From the NCBI RefSeq assembly GCF_000155735.2, contig NC_020908.1:873001-937000 (forward strand): a stretch of 64,000 nucleotides of DNA, read 5' to 3'. Within the stretch, counting starts at the first letter, position 1, and every line of letters starts with the position of its first letter. The notes under the pieces are model-generated. The model made no database searches. It was not told the DNA's origin and worked only from the letters and a program-made list of their open reading frames with translations. This stretch comes from Octadecabacter arcticus 238 (GTDB lineage Bacteria > Pseudomonadota > Alphaproteobacteria > Rhodobacterales > Rhodobacteraceae). The position numbers and the translations under genes were made by a program. Of the stretch, positions 8,545 to 17,713 are shown piece by piece.

Positions 8545-8944
8545 GGGAGCGTTAAGCCGGACAAAGCTGCTTGAGCAATGGGAACAGGCGTTCGAGTTGG
8601 CACCGCCGCCCTATCTGTCGATTCCGTTCATGACCAAAGCGCTGTCATATCAGGCACAATGCAAGCGGGCAGGGGGCTTGCCTGCCCAAACCCGCAGGGC
8701 TCTGCAACAGATCGCCTCGGGTAAGCCTGTCAAAGACGTGCCTATGAACCCATCCAAGATAGGCACCCACTATGTGCGTGAGTGGAACGGGCGGACCTAT
8801 CAAGTAGCCGTGGTTAAAGACGGCCTTGAGATGGACGGTCGGGTTTGGCCATCACTCTCCGCCATCGCCAAGCACATCACCGGCACCACGTGGTCTGGCC
8901 CGCGCTTCTTCGGCCTCGCCAAAGTCCGGAGCGCTGCGGCATGA
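8534..8944 (+). CDS. DUF2924 domain protein
   Basis: A 136-residue protein with the DUF2924 pattern: an N-terminal helical part ending in LSYQAQCKRAGGLPAQTRR, then a C-terminal part GTHYVREWNGRTYQVAVVKD, followed by FGLAKVRSAA. The W.G..Y.V....G....G..Y.SLS.IA..ITGT.WSGPRFFGL layout recalls proteins of phage-like islands that bind DNA. It is translationally coupled on both sides: overlapping DUF3489 and sharing ATGA with the recombinase. Its exact job is not known; constant linkage to the recombinase suggests an accessory factor. Confidence 0.85.
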   Translation: MASEGALSRTKLLEQWEQAFELAPPPYLSIPFMTKALSYQAQCKRAGGLPAQTRRALQQIASGKPVKDVPMNPSKIGTHYVREWNGRTYQVAVVKDGLEMDGRVWPSLSAIAKHITGTTWSGPRFFGLAKVRSAAA

Positions 8945-10584
8945 AGAAGATCCGTTGCGCCATCTACACCCGCAAGAGCTCGGAAGACGGCCTGGAGCAG
9001 GAGTTCAACTCACTGGATGCGCAGCGGGAGGCCTGTGCGTCCTACGTCGCCAGCCAAAAGCATGAGGGCTGGGTGCTGCTGCCAACGGCCTACGATGATG
9101 GCGGCCTCTCCGGAGGGTCGCTAGAGCGTCCCGCGCTGCAGCGCCTGATGCAGGACATGCGAGATGGATTGGTCGATCAGATCATCGTCTACAAGATCGA
9201 CCGCCTGACGCGATCCCTGGCTGACTTCTCAAAGATTGTCGATGTACTGGATGCAGCAGGTGCGTCCTTTGTCTCAGTGACGCAGTCCTTCAACACAGCG
9301 ACAAGCATGGGTCGGCTGACGCTCAACATGCTGCTGAGCTTTGCGCAGTTCGAGCGGGAGGTCACGGCCGAGCGGATCAGAGACAAGATCGCGGCCTCAA
9401 AGCGCAAAGGGCTCTGGATGGGAGGGCTGGTCCCCATCGGGTACGATGCAGATGGACGGACCCTGAGTATCAATGAGGCTGAAGCGGCAACGATCCGCAC
9501 GCTCTACGATCTCTATGAGCACCATCAAACGGTTCGGGCTGTCAAAGAACATGCTGATCTTTTGAAGCTGCAAACCAAAGTCAGGCCGGCAGCCGATGGG
9601 ACAGTCAGAGGCGGAAGCCCATTCGCGCGCGGTCATGTCCACCATATCCTGACCAACCCGCTTTATGCTGGACGCATCCGGCATCGCAAGTTGGTGCACG
9701 ATGGCCAACATCCTGCACTGATCGATCCTGCGCGTTGGGAACGGATACAAGACATGCTTCAAGACGGTGCGGCAAAAGATCGACGAACAAGATTTAAGAG
9801 CCAGTCTTCATGGCTCTGTGGAAAGCTGTTTGATGAGACAGGGGATCGGCTCACGCCGTCTCACACCAAAACGAGATCAGGCAAACGCTTGCGCTATTAC
9901 GTCTCGCACCGCTTGATCGCAAAAAGTGGTGAGCAGCATCTTGATGGGTGGCGATTGCCTGCGCCGGAATTGGAAGCGCAGGTTGCAGCACTCATCCGCA
10001 AGACCCTGACTGACGCTTCCGCCGCAACGCGACTGATGATCGGTGCATCTTCAGATGACATCGGTAACGCGCAAACGACGCTAACGAACTGGCTGGCTAC
10101 TGCGACCCAAGCAGACCTCGTTTGTCTCGCGAAGAAGATCACGATCGAACCGGGCCAGCTAGCAGTTCAGATCGATCAGAGCCAAGTGGCCAACATTCTG
10201 GACACCAGTGCTGAAACGCTGAACGAAGATGCGCTCAGTATCGGACGTGTCTTCCAAATCAGAAAGCGCGGAGTTGAGACCAAGCTTATCTTCGCAGATA
10301 TGCCAATCGGGCAGGATGATGCCTTGATCCGCAACATCGCCAAAGCGCACAGTTGGTTCGAGCAGATGAAAGCGGGCAAGAGCTTTGCTCAGATTGCTGA
10401 TGTGGAGAAGACATCAAAACGCCGCGTCCAGCAGATGATCGATCTCGCGTTCTTGGCGCCAGACATCGTTCGAGATGTTCTCGACGGCAATCAACCGATC
10501 GGATTCACGTCCGATTGGTGTCTGCGCCATGCGCTGCCATCTGACTGGAATGAGCAGCGGCAACTGCTAAAGACCCTCAACTAA
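8941..10584 (+). CDS. Large serine recombinase (resolvase/invertase family)
   Basis: A 547-residue recombinase. The N-terminal catalytic domain begins RCAIYTRKSSEDGLEQEFNS, with the nucleophilic Ser in the YTRKSS block, and contains KIDRLTRSLADF and the E.ERI.DKI helix. A recombinase domain (PF07508-like) follows with GYDADGR and LTNPLYAGRIRHR, then a zinc-ribbon-like/coiled region, and a C-terminal helix-turn-helix near FAQIADVEKTSKRRVQQMI. The start at MKKIRC is chosen because it overlaps the DUF2924 stop (ATGA). The frame is intact. Proteins of this group integrate or excise islands. The gene ends 166 bases from the 3' end of tRNA-Gln, which marks the right edge of the accessory region. 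Confidence 0.93.
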   Translation: MKKIRCAIYTRKSSEDGLEQEFNSLDAQREACASYVASQKHEGWVLLPTAYDDGGLSGGSLERPALQRLMQDMRDGLVDQIIVYKIDRLTRSLADFSKIVDVLDAAGASFVSVTQSFNTATSMGRLTLNMLLSFAQFEREVTAERIRDKIAASKRKGLWMGGLVPIGYDADGRTLSINEAEAATIRTLYDLYEHHQTVRAVKEHADLLKLQTKVRPAADGTVRGGSPFARGHVHHILTNPLYAGRIRHRKLVHDGQHPALIDPARWERIQDMLQDGAAKDRRTRFKSQSSWLCGKLFDETGDRLTPSHTKTRSGKRLRYYVSHRLIAKSGEQHLDGWRLPAPELEAQVAALIRKTLTDASAATRLMIGASSDDIGNAQTTLTNWLATATQADLVCLAKKITIEPGQLAVQIDQSQVANILDTSAETLNEDALSIGRVFQIRKRGVETKLIFADMPIGQDDALIRNIAKAHSWFEQMKAGKSFAQIADVEKTSKRRVQQMIDLAFLAPDIVRDVLDGNQPIGFTSDWCLRHALPSDWNEQRQLLKTLN

Positions 10585-10750
10585 ACACCCCAAACTCGTA
10601 TCGCCGAAATGCCAATCGCAGACTTTGCGCTGGAATGGCCCATATCGGACCACCTACGAGCGTCTGAGCAAACGTACGGACCGCACAAGCATTTGAACTT
10701 GCGACACTAAAGCCGCGCAACCGTGCACCGTCTGGTTTGAGTGGAATGGC

Positions 10751-10825
10751 TGGCTGGGGTGGTAGGATTCGAACCTACGGTACACGCTACCAAAAAGCGT
10801 TGCCTTACCACTTGGCTACACCCCA
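10751..10825 (-). tRNA. tRNA-Gln (anticodon TTG)
   Basis: The minus strand folds as a tRNA: acceptor TGGGGTG pairs with CACCCCA, D-arm AGCCAAGTGGTAAGGC, anticodon stem ACGCT/AGCGT with loop TTTTGGT (anticodon TTG), and T-arm with GTTCGAATC. The CCA end is encoded (10751-10753). Its 3' end points toward the serine recombinase gene. Confidence 0.95.
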
Positions 10826-10886
10826 CCAACGTGGTCGAGATACGCAAATCCCAACAGGTGATCAACCCTCAAAAGTGATAATTTTG

Positions 10887-12209
10887 CTATTCCTTGGCTG
10901 CATCATTGCGCAGCAGGTTTTCGCCGACGCCGATCTCGCGTTCGGCGTCGATCATACGGTCAAGTGCGGCTTCAGCTTGGGCGCAGACCGTGGCGATTTT
11001 TACGTCGTCTTGCGGCGATGAGTGGAGCGGTTTTTTTGGCTCAAAGGTGTTTGGCTGATTGCCTAAACCGTAGCCTTCAATCGTATAAGTGACGTTTGGC
11101 AAGGTCACGCCGGACGCCATTATCGCACGTTTTACATGGCGCAATGCCTCGCCGCGGGCCAGCGTCATAGAGGTTTCGGTTTGGTCGATCCAACCGACAA
11201 CTACAATTTCCATCCCGGCATGGTTCATGTCGCCAAGCCACGCATTTGCGGGGGGGTCATTCAATACGAACGGCAGGTTTTGCACTGTTGTGACAGCAAG
11301 TTCGCGGGCGATGCCCAGATCGGCTTCGCTGTCGATCGTCAGCGTGAACATAAAGCGGCGTTCGCGATTCTGACTGAAATTGATGATGCGCGACTTGAAG
11401 ACCGTCGAGTTGGGAATGCGGATATGGTTGCCATCAAAACTGAGCAGGATCGTGGCGCGGCTGGTCAGGCGGATGACTTTGCCTTCGTCGCCATTGATTT
11501 CAACCACGTCATTGGGGCGAAATGGCTGGCGGATCGACAGCATCACCGATGCGATAAAGTTTTCGACTGTATCACGGACCGCAAAGCCTATGGCCAAACC
11601 GATCAGACCTGCTGCACCAAGGATGGTCGACAGCAGGGCCGTGGCGTTCATGATATCCAACGCAATGACGATGGCTGCGATGACGAAAAAGATCATCACC
11701 AAGATGCGAAATAGATCGGCGATGAACGCGTTGGGTGCAATGCGATCCCATGGATTGCGCAGCCGGGAGACGAACCGACCGATCCATGTGATGATCAAAA
11801 AGACCGTCAGCGCGATCAGCGCAAGGGGCAGCTGGATTACCAATTGCTCCATCCGGTTCATGAATCGTTTGATGGCGGGATCAAGGCGGCGCGCGATGTC
11901 GGTTGTCTCGGAGACCTCGTTCTTTATTGCAACGACGCCTTCAATCCGCGTCACCAGAGCATCGAGGTCTTGCGCTTCGATCCGCGAATTGGTGGTTCCG
12001 CGCAAGGTCACAACGCCGTCTGAGACAGTCACGGTGACGTCTTCATAATTGCCCAATTCCCCGAGGATTTCACGGATACGCACAGCAATGCTGGCGTCTT
12101 GTTCGCCGGATTGACCCGTCGTGATGGTGCCTGTCGGGGCGTCTTGCGCCATTGCGGGCAAGGCTGGCAACAATATGATAATTAGGGTCAGGAGCCGTAA
12201 AATATGCAT
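10887..12209 (-). CDS. Mechanosensitive channel of small conductance with BON domain
   Basis: The 440-residue product has a signal peptide (HILRLLTLIIILLPALPAMA), a periplasmic BON domain at about residues 40-105 (VTVSDGVVTLRGTTNSR), then membrane helices near residues 130-155, 175-205 and 210-235. The MscS core carries GAAGLIGLAIGFAVRDTVEN, the pore helix and its follow-on. The cytoplasmic beta domain and a polar tail follow. MscS channels open on membrane tension and release solutes after osmotic downshift; BON domains bind phospholipid or wall components. The ATG at 12209 is preferred to the TTG at 12239 because it starts the signal peptide. No operon partners are evident. Confidence 0.9.
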   Translation of the reverse strand: MHILRLLTLIIILLPALPAMAQDAPTGTITTGQSGEQDASIAVRIREILGELGNYEDVTVTVSDGVVTLRGTTNSRIEAQDLDALVTRIEGVVAIKNEVSETTDIARRLDPAIKRFMNRMEQLVIQLPLALIALTVFLIITWIGRFVSRLRNPWDRIAPNAFIADLFRILVMIFFVIAAIVIALDIMNATALLSTILGAAGLIGLAIGFAVRDTVENFIASVMLSIRQPFRPNDVVEINGDEGKVIRLTSRATILLSFDGNHIRIPNSTVFKSRIINFSQNRERRFMFTLTIDSEADLGIARELAVTTVQNLPFVLNDPPANAWLGDMNHAGMEIVVVGWIDQTETSMTLARGEALRHVKRAIMASGVTLPNVTYTIEGYGLGNQPNTFEPKKPLHSSPQDDVKIATVCAQAEAALDRMIDAEREIGVGENLLRNDAAKE

Positions 12210-12280
12210 GATAGATCGCCAATCAAATGATTGACGCAATCCTAGGCTGAACCTGATGGCGAATCTAGAGGTGGCCGACC

Positions 12281-13117
12281 TTAAAGGCGGATCGGGTCTG
12301 CCTTCGCAATTGCGTCCAGCGCCATCAATGTTTTAAGAACACCGTCCATGTCGCGCAGCGCTATCATGTTGGGTCCGTCCGACGGCGCGTTGTCAGGATC
12401 TTCGTGGGTTTCCAAGAATACCGCACCGATGCCGATTGCCACTGCAGCGCGGGCCAGAACGGGGGCGAATTCACGTTGTCCACCGCTTGAACCACCAAGG
12501 CCGCCCGGTTGGGCAACGGCATGCGTTGCGTCCATCACTACTGGATAACCGGTCTTCATCATTTCGGGCAGAGAGCGCATGTCGGTCACGAGGGCGTTAT
12601 AGCCAAACGAGACACCGCGTTCCGTCAACAGAATGCGGGTGTTGCCTGTGGATTCAACTTTGGACACGACATTGGCCATATCCCATGGCGCAAGGAACTG
12701 GCCCTTTTTGATGTTCACTGCGGCACCTGTTTCGCCTGCTGCCAACAACAGATCCGTCTGGCGACAAAGGAACGCAGGAATTTGCAGGATATCGACGACT
12801 TCAGCCACAGGCGCACACTGATCGGCAGTGTGGATATCGGTCAGCACGGGGCAACCGAATTCAGCTTTGATTGCGGCATGGATCGCAAGACCTTCGTCCA
12901 TTCCAAGCCCGCGCTTGCCTGACAGAGACGTGCGGTTCGCTTTGTCATAGCTGCCTTTGAACACAAACTGCGCCCCATGGGCGTCGCAGACTTTGCTCAT
13001 CTCTTCGGCAATCATACGGGCATGGGCTAGGGATTCCAGCTGGCATGGACCTGCGATGATCGTCAAAGGGCGATCGTTGGAGGCCGTGACCGACCCTATT
13101 TGTACGTCTTTCATCAA
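12281..13117 (-). CDS. kdsA: 3-deoxy-8-phosphooctulonate synthase (Kdo-8-P synthase)
   Basis: The 278-residue enzyme condenses phosphoenolpyruvate and arabinose 5-phosphate to Kdo-8-phosphate, the committed step to Kdo for lipid A core and for the linker of group-2-type capsules. Motifs: IAGPCQLES near residue 20, where the Cys marks the metal-dependent class; [17 protein letters not shown]; and [13 protein letters not shown]. The start overlaps the stop of kpsE (ATGA at 13114-13117), so it is translated with the capsule-export genes; kdsA inside capsule operons is known in this group. The partner transferase waaA is at 42.4 kb. Confidence 0.95.
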   Translation of the reverse strand: MMKDVQIGSVTASNDRPLTIIAGPCQLESLAHARMIAEEMSKVCDAHGAQFVFKGSYDKANRTSLSGKRGLGMDEGLAIHAAIKAEFGCPVLTDIHTADQCAPVAEVVDILQIPAFLCRQTDLLLAAGETGAAVNIKKGQFLAPWDMANVVSKVESTGNTRILLTERGVSFGYNALVTDMRSLPEMMKTGYPVVMDATHAVAQPGGLGGSSGGQREFAPVLARAAVAIGIGAVFLETHEDPDNAPSDGPNMIALRDMDGVLKTLMALDAIAKADPIRL

Positions 13118-14785
13118 GAGCTTACCTGTTCACGAAGGATGGAGACTGTGAGCGAAATCATCAGATAGATGCCTGAGAATATCAGGAAGGCCAAGAGCAT
13201 GTTTTCAAACGCTTTTGGGTATGTCGGCGAGTCTGGCGCGATGGGGGGCACTGAGATCGTTAAATAAAGGCTCTGCCGCGTTGCTTCAATCCGTGCTGTG
13301 TCCATCTGCATAAGCGTCGCCTGAACGTTGGTGACTTGAAAAACATAGTTTTCTTCAGCTTGGCGCAAGCGGGCGTTGTTGGACACAAGCGATCCACCGT
13401 TGCCACCAGACAGTTCACCGCGCAGCAGCGCAATTTGGTCTTCAAGAAGCCCGATCTCTGACTCCGTTGCGCTTAAAGATGCCGCGTTCGGGCGACTATT
13501 TTCCAAAAGGCTGGCAAGATTCAGTCGTTCATCATCAAGCCGAATTTCAAGGGTCGTGATCCGCTGTTGCAGGGCGGCAGATTGGGCGAGGGGGTCGCTT
13601 TGTTGTACTTCTTCTTGGATGCTCACGAGTTCAGCGAGAGCTTCAACGCGACGGGATTTTGCGGCGGCATAGGTTTCTTGGGCACCCGACATCTGGTCTT
13701 CGCGAACCCGCAGCGTTTGCTGGTTGATCTGTTCCTCAGCGTAGCTGATCAACGCTTCGGAAAACTCTTGGCTTTTGGCGGGGTTGGCCGCGATGACTTC
13801 CATTTTTAGGAAGCCTTCTGTTGGATCGTAGCCAATCTGGACGTGGTTTAGAAATACGTCATAGGCATCGTCGCGGGTGGCATCAGAGGCCAATCGCTGA
13901 ATCGAGTCGATGTTGGGATCCGAGAAATGTTCGGTGAATCCATGATCGGCATCAAGGCGGATAAAGGATTCAAGCGAGGTCATGTAGGATTGCACTGTTG
14001 TGCTATCGGTTTGGGTGGCGAGGCCGGTTCCTTGGAACAGACTTCCCAAGCCTCCGCCGCCGGTGCTTGCGGCCTGCTTGATAACCATCTGGGAATGGGT
14101 GCCATACATCGGCGTCGCCATGACATAGAAATAATATCCCGCCGCAAGGGTTGGCAAGAACACAAACATCGCGAGACGACCCATAAGCGCGATGATATTT
14201 TTACGGCGGCGTTTGGCGATATCTTTCTGAATGCGACGGATCTCACCAGCGCGTCGATCGGCCGGATTGTCACCTGCACCAACCTGTGTGGACGGCAGAG
14301 TTTGCTGGCGCTGCACTGTTTGTGGCAGTTGCACTCTTGCCTCGGCAGGGGACATCTTGGCGGTCGCGGCCTGCATTTGACCTGTGGTTGATTTGGCTTG
14401 AGCGTCGCTTGGTGTCACGAGGTCAAGGACATTGGCGCGCTGGAACGGGTCCACACCTTGCTTGCGTAACTGGCGCACAGCATCAAAATCAGACGTCACC
14501 GCGAGGCCATTTTTTTGCGCGACGCGCCATACGCAACTGGCGGCCCGTCAGACCTTCTTGGCGGATCGCATCAATGTCGGTTTCCGACGACACGGTGGCG
14601 GGGCTGTCCACGGCGCCTGAGACGGCCCCATGCATCGCCGTGGCCGCACCTTGAGAATAGGGCTGCCCGGTCGGTGAAACCGGGACAGCTTGGGTCGGCG
14701 TCGAACTGGGCGCAGCAGCGGTGGCGTTAGCCGTGCTCGAACTGCGTCGTATCCGGAATTTCTGTGCCTTGGGTTTCGTAGTCAT
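13114..14785 (-). CDS. kpsE: Capsule polysaccharide export inner-membrane protein KpsE, frame broken at an A7 run
   Basis: Two overlapping minus-strand frames make one protein. Frame one (from [10 protein letters not shown] at 14785) runs through a Pro/Ala-rich cytoplasmic part to [14 protein letters not shown]. At the run of seven A (T7 at 14510-14516 on the given strand) it goes out of frame. The other frame continues [20 protein letters not shown], then a membrane helix ([18 protein letters not shown]), a long coiled-coil periplasmic region and a second helix near the C-terminus ([15 protein letters not shown]). This is the BexC/CtrB/KpsE adaptor that couples the ABC transporter to the outer-membrane pore. 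The frame break may be a mutation, an assembly error, or be bypassed by slippage. It overlaps kpsT by 59 bases. Confidence 0.8.
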
Positions 14786-15422
14786 AAACCTGTTTCGCTT
14801 CTTCCAAGGTGTCAAACATGACCAACTGACCGTCCCTTAGAACGGCGGCTGATCGGGCGAATCTTTCAAGCGTGTCCGCTTGGTGGGAGACGATGATGAC
14901 TGTTGTGTCGACCAATCTCTCCTTGAGAACCTGTCCCGCCTTGCGGTTGAACTCCGCATCGGTCGTTTGCGGCATGCCCTCATCAATTAGGTAGATGTCG
15001 AAATCAAGGCTCAGCATCAATGAAAATGTGAAACGTGCCCGCATGCCCGCGGAATAAGTGCCCACTGGCATGTCGAAGTATTCTTCGATTCCCGTCATCC
15101 AACGGCAAAACGCCTCAACGTAATCGGGGTCAAGTCCGTAAAGTCGCGCGATAAAGCGGCTGTTCTCTCGCGCGGTGTGGCGGTTCACGACCCCGCCCAT
15201 AAAACCCAATGGAAACGACACACGGCAGGCACGGTTGACTTGGCCTTCGTCAGGCTTTTCGAGCCCTGCCATCATATTGATGATCGTAGTCTTACCAGTG
15301 CCGTTCGGAGCCAGAATGCCTAAAGAATGCCCTAGTTCCACACGAAAATTTGCGCGATCAAGGATAACCTTGCGCTGGGTTCCTGTCCAAAAGTACTTAC
15401 TGACGTTCACAAATTCAAGCAT
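14727..15422 (-). CDS. kpsT: Capsule polysaccharide ABC transporter ATP-binding protein
   Basis: A 231-residue ATPase of the KpsT/CtrD type, which powers export of capsule polysaccharide across the inner membrane with KpsM. Walker A is APNGTGKTT (residue 38 on), the signature is YSAGMRARF instead of the canonical LSGGQ, as is usual for polysaccharide exporters, Walker B is FDIYLIDEG and the switch His is in VSHQ. A kpsM partner is not present in the window. An IS256 element sits 36 bases upstream of the start codon, so transcription of kpsT-kpsE-kdsA from the original promoter is probably cut or now driven from the element. Confidence 0.92.
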   Translation of the reverse strand: MLEFVNVSKYFWTGTQRKVILDRANFRVELGHSLGILAPNGTGKTTIINMMAGLEKPDEGQVNRACRVSFPLGFMGGVVNRHTARENSRFIARLYGLDPDYVEAFCRWMTGIEEYFDMPVGTYSAGMRARFTFSLMLSLDFDIYLIDEGMPQTTDAEFNRKAGQVLKERLVDTTVIIVSHQADTLERFARSAAVLRDGQLVMFDTLEEAKQVYDYETQGTEIPDTTQFEHG

Positions 15423-15458
15423 TGAATGTCTACGCTACCTCGGGTCGGGCCCTTTTGG

Positions 15459-16894
15459 GGGATGTCCCGTACGATGTTGAAAATCGGGCGAGTGGCGCTG
15501 CTTGATTGATGGTTAGGCGACGTCCTTGATTTGGTCAAGCGTTACGGTATTGCGATGATCTAGCAAAGCTTGCTTGAGAATGGGGAGTTGCTTGTAGGCC
15601 TTTAGGCGGCGGAAGCCTTTCGCGGCTTCCAGCATACCAGCCCCTGTCCAGCGCAGCGCCATTTTTGCATCGCGCCAGCGTTTGACGTTTCGACAGACCT
15701 GTCGGATCACGCTGTTCATAGATTCAATGATGTTGGTGCTGGCCAATGAGCGTCTCAATTCCACAGGTAGCCCCAACCTAACAACAGTTAGAATTTCGTC
15801 TAGGCCCTCAAGGATCGACTTTGAAACGTCCGGAGCCTCAAGCTCTAGTCGCTGGGCAAGATTCCGCATCAACCGCTCGGCTTTGTCGGCATCATCAAGC
15901 TCCCATGCTTGCTTCAGCGCGCGGCGTACGGAGGCGTGCAGCTTTGGAGGAAGCCTGTCAGTTATGTTGCGGGCCTTGTGTATCTGGCATCTTTGGATGG
16001 GAATATCGGCACCAAATGTGCGCCGAATTGCCTTGGTCAGTGCCTTAGCCCCATCTACGATGAACAAATAGCAGCCCGCTGGATCGAGCCCACGCTCTAT
16101 CAGATTGTCCAAAAGCGCCTGAACCGTCGCGGCGTTCTCGGTCGCCCCTTCAATGACGCCCAGAGGGTGCTTTTCGCCTGAAACCTCCACACCCACGGCC
16201 GCAAGCACCAACAAATGATCGTCCAAATGCAGCCCGTCGATCTGGATCGCTACAAGGTCAAGCTCCGATAGATCAGATGACATCCACTCATCCAGGCGCG
16301 CTTGGGTGAGTGCTTTGAAGCGACGCGAAACTGCTGACCTGGACAGCCCGCTCCCTGCCTTATTAGGCACCTTCGCTTCGGGCAGCCGTACAGCTCGGTC
16401 ATACTTACGGGTGGAAACATTCATCAACATTAGGCTCATTGCCCATTGTTCAAGGAAGCCACCCGAGGAGGCCTCTTCCCAGCTCGGCAGGACAATCTCT
16501 TTACCGGTCACTTTATCGCGCACACGGGCGCGCTCCAGCTCAATCTTCCCACCATGGAACCCAACCTGACCTTTCGCGGTGCCCCATCTGTGGCCAGGCT
16601 TGTCAGTGCAATGCTCGTATCGGCCACCCGCCAGCGTATCTGCGTCCTCACCAAACATCTGAACCAGACTGGCGACGCCCGCCGTCAGGCAGAACTGCTC
16701 GAAGCTCTCGCCAACTTTGTCCCAGGCTGTTTCCACGAGTTGATGAACATTCGACGCGCTGGCAAGTCCAGCGCTTGCTGTGATAGTCTTCTTCATGGTG
16801 TTGCTTCCTTTTGCGATTAAACACCCAGAGCCTACGGCTCAGGGGAAGCAACGCCACCCTAAATTAAAATTTCAACATTCTTCGGGACATTCCC
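15459..16894 (-). mobile_element. IS256-family element, complete (about 1436 bp)
   Basis: The ends GGGATGTCCCG...ATGTTGAAA (15459) and GGGAATGTCCCG...ATGTTGAAA (inward from 16894) form inverted repeats. The element is flanked by CCCTTTTGG at 15450-15458 and again at 16895-16903, a 9-bp duplication (8 or 9 is usual for the family). The clean duplication indicates a simple, fairly recent insertion just in front of kpsT. Confidence 0.92.
15513..16796 (-). CDS. IS256-family transposase
   Basis: A 427-residue mutator-type transposase with an uninterrupted frame. The first catalytic Asp is in VAIQIDGLHLDDH, the second in YLFIVDGAKALTKAI followed by IQRCQIHKARNI, the conserved C..H block of this family. 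The Glu lies in STNIIESMNSVIR. It spans the whole element and is codirectional with kpsT, so outward transcription could reach the capsule genes. Confidence 0.95.
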   Translation of the reverse strand: MKKTITASAGLASASNVHQLVETAWDKVGESFEQFCLTAGVASLVQMFGEDADTLAGGRYEHCTDKPGHRWGTAKGQVGFHGGKIELERARVRDKVTGKEIVLPSWEEASSGGFLEQWAMSLMLMNVSTRKYDRAVRLPEAKVPNKAGSGLSRSAVSRRFKALTQARLDEWMSSDLSELDLVAIQIDGLHLDDHLLVLAAVGVEVSGEKHPLGVIEGATENAATVQALLDNLIERGLDPAGCYLFIVDGAKALTKAIRRTFGADIPIQRCQIHKARNITDRLPPKLHASVRRALKQAWELDDADKAERLMRNLAQRLELEAPDVSKSILEGLDEILTVVRLGLPVELRRSLASTNIIESMNSVIRQVCRNVKRWRDAKMALRWTGAGMLEAAKGFRRLKAYKQLPILKQALLDHRNTVTLDQIKDVA

Positions 16895-16952
16895 CCCTTT
16901 TGGACCTATGTCTTAGGTGACAGATTACCCTATCATTGTCTCCAATAAGAGA

Positions 16953-16996
16953 ACAATCTGGCTACAATCTGGCTACAATCTGGCTACAATCTGGCT
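16953..16996. repeat. Four tandem 11-bp repeats
   Basis: The unit ACAATCTGGCT occurs four times without a mismatch, and a fifth unit begins (ACAAT). The period is about one DNA turn, so each unit shows the same face. It lies between the IS256 element and the start of the uracil-DNA glycosylase gene, in what was the shared upstream region of that gene and kpsT. Confidence 0.9.
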
Positions 16997-17113
16997 ACAA
17001 TATGTCGTTAGGGCAGGTCTTTGTACAACGCATTTGTCAGGAAATTGATCTGAGTTGAACGGTTTTCCTCAGGCTTCGCTGGCCTATAGGGACAGTTGGT
17101 ATAGTTTTAAGAC

Positions 17114-17713
17114 ATGACGTTGCGCCACCAAATCACTGCTTGCACCCTGTGTGCGGATCGGTTCGCCGCCACGCAAACCGCCCATTCGCCTCGCCCGATT
17201 GTCTGGTTTGAACCAACGGCGCGGCTGCTGATCGTAGGGCAAGCCCCTGGCAAGAAAGTATATAAAAGTGGTTGCCCATTTACCGATCCGTCAGGGGATC
17301 GTTTGCGCGACTGGTTGGGCGTCGACGAGACCACATTTTATGATCGGAGCAATGTTACAATCGTGCCGATGGCCTTTTGTTTTCCAGGCAATGATAAAGC
17401 TGGGTCAGATTTGCCACCGCCCAAGGTTTGTGGCCAGACATGGCACGACAGCGTGATGGCGGATCTTCCTGATGTGAAGCTTCGCATTTTGGTCGGGGCA
17501 TCGGCACACCGATATCATTTGGGTGTAAAGACCAGTGCCACTGAAACTGTTGCAGGCTGGCGGGACCATGCGCCGGACACCTTTGTCTTGCCACATCCGT
17601 CGTGGCGCAATACCGCATGGCTGAAGAAGAATCCGTGGTTCGGGGCGCAGGTTTTGCCAGCGCTGCGCGTCCGTGTGAAAGAGGTTTTGAATGACGGAAG
17701 TAGACACAACTGA
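17114..17713 (+). CDS. Uracil-DNA glycosylase superfamily protein
   Basis: A 199-residue protein with the two signature blocks of the superfamily: LLIVGQAPGKK near residue 39 (water-activating, phosphate-contacting loop) and VLPHPSWRN near residue 157 (His-Pro-Ser minor-groove loop). An N-terminal C..C pair (ITACTLCADR) recalls family-4-like members with an Fe-S site, but the remaining two cysteines are not clearly placed. It should remove uracil or related lesions from DNA. Translationally coupled to the next gene with a 23-bp overlap. The 11-bp tandem repeat lies just upstream. Confidence 0.85.
   Translation: MTLRHQITACTLCADRFAATQTAHSPRPIVWFEPTARLLIVGQAPGKKVYKSGCPFTDPSGDRLRDWLGVDETTFYDRSNVTIVPMAFCFPGNDKAGSDLPPPKVCGQTWHDSVMADLPDVKLRILVGASAHRYHLGVKTSATETVAGWRDHAPDTFVLPHPSWRNTAWLKKNPWFGAQVLPALRVRVKEVLNDGSRHN

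Noticed and set aside
8236..10584. Prophage
   Set aside because: Besides the recombinase module no capsid, portal, tail or lysis gene is present.
16953..16996. CRISPR-like direct repeats
   Set aside because: The 11-bp units are contiguous with no spacers and no cas genes are in the window; it is a simple tandem repeat.
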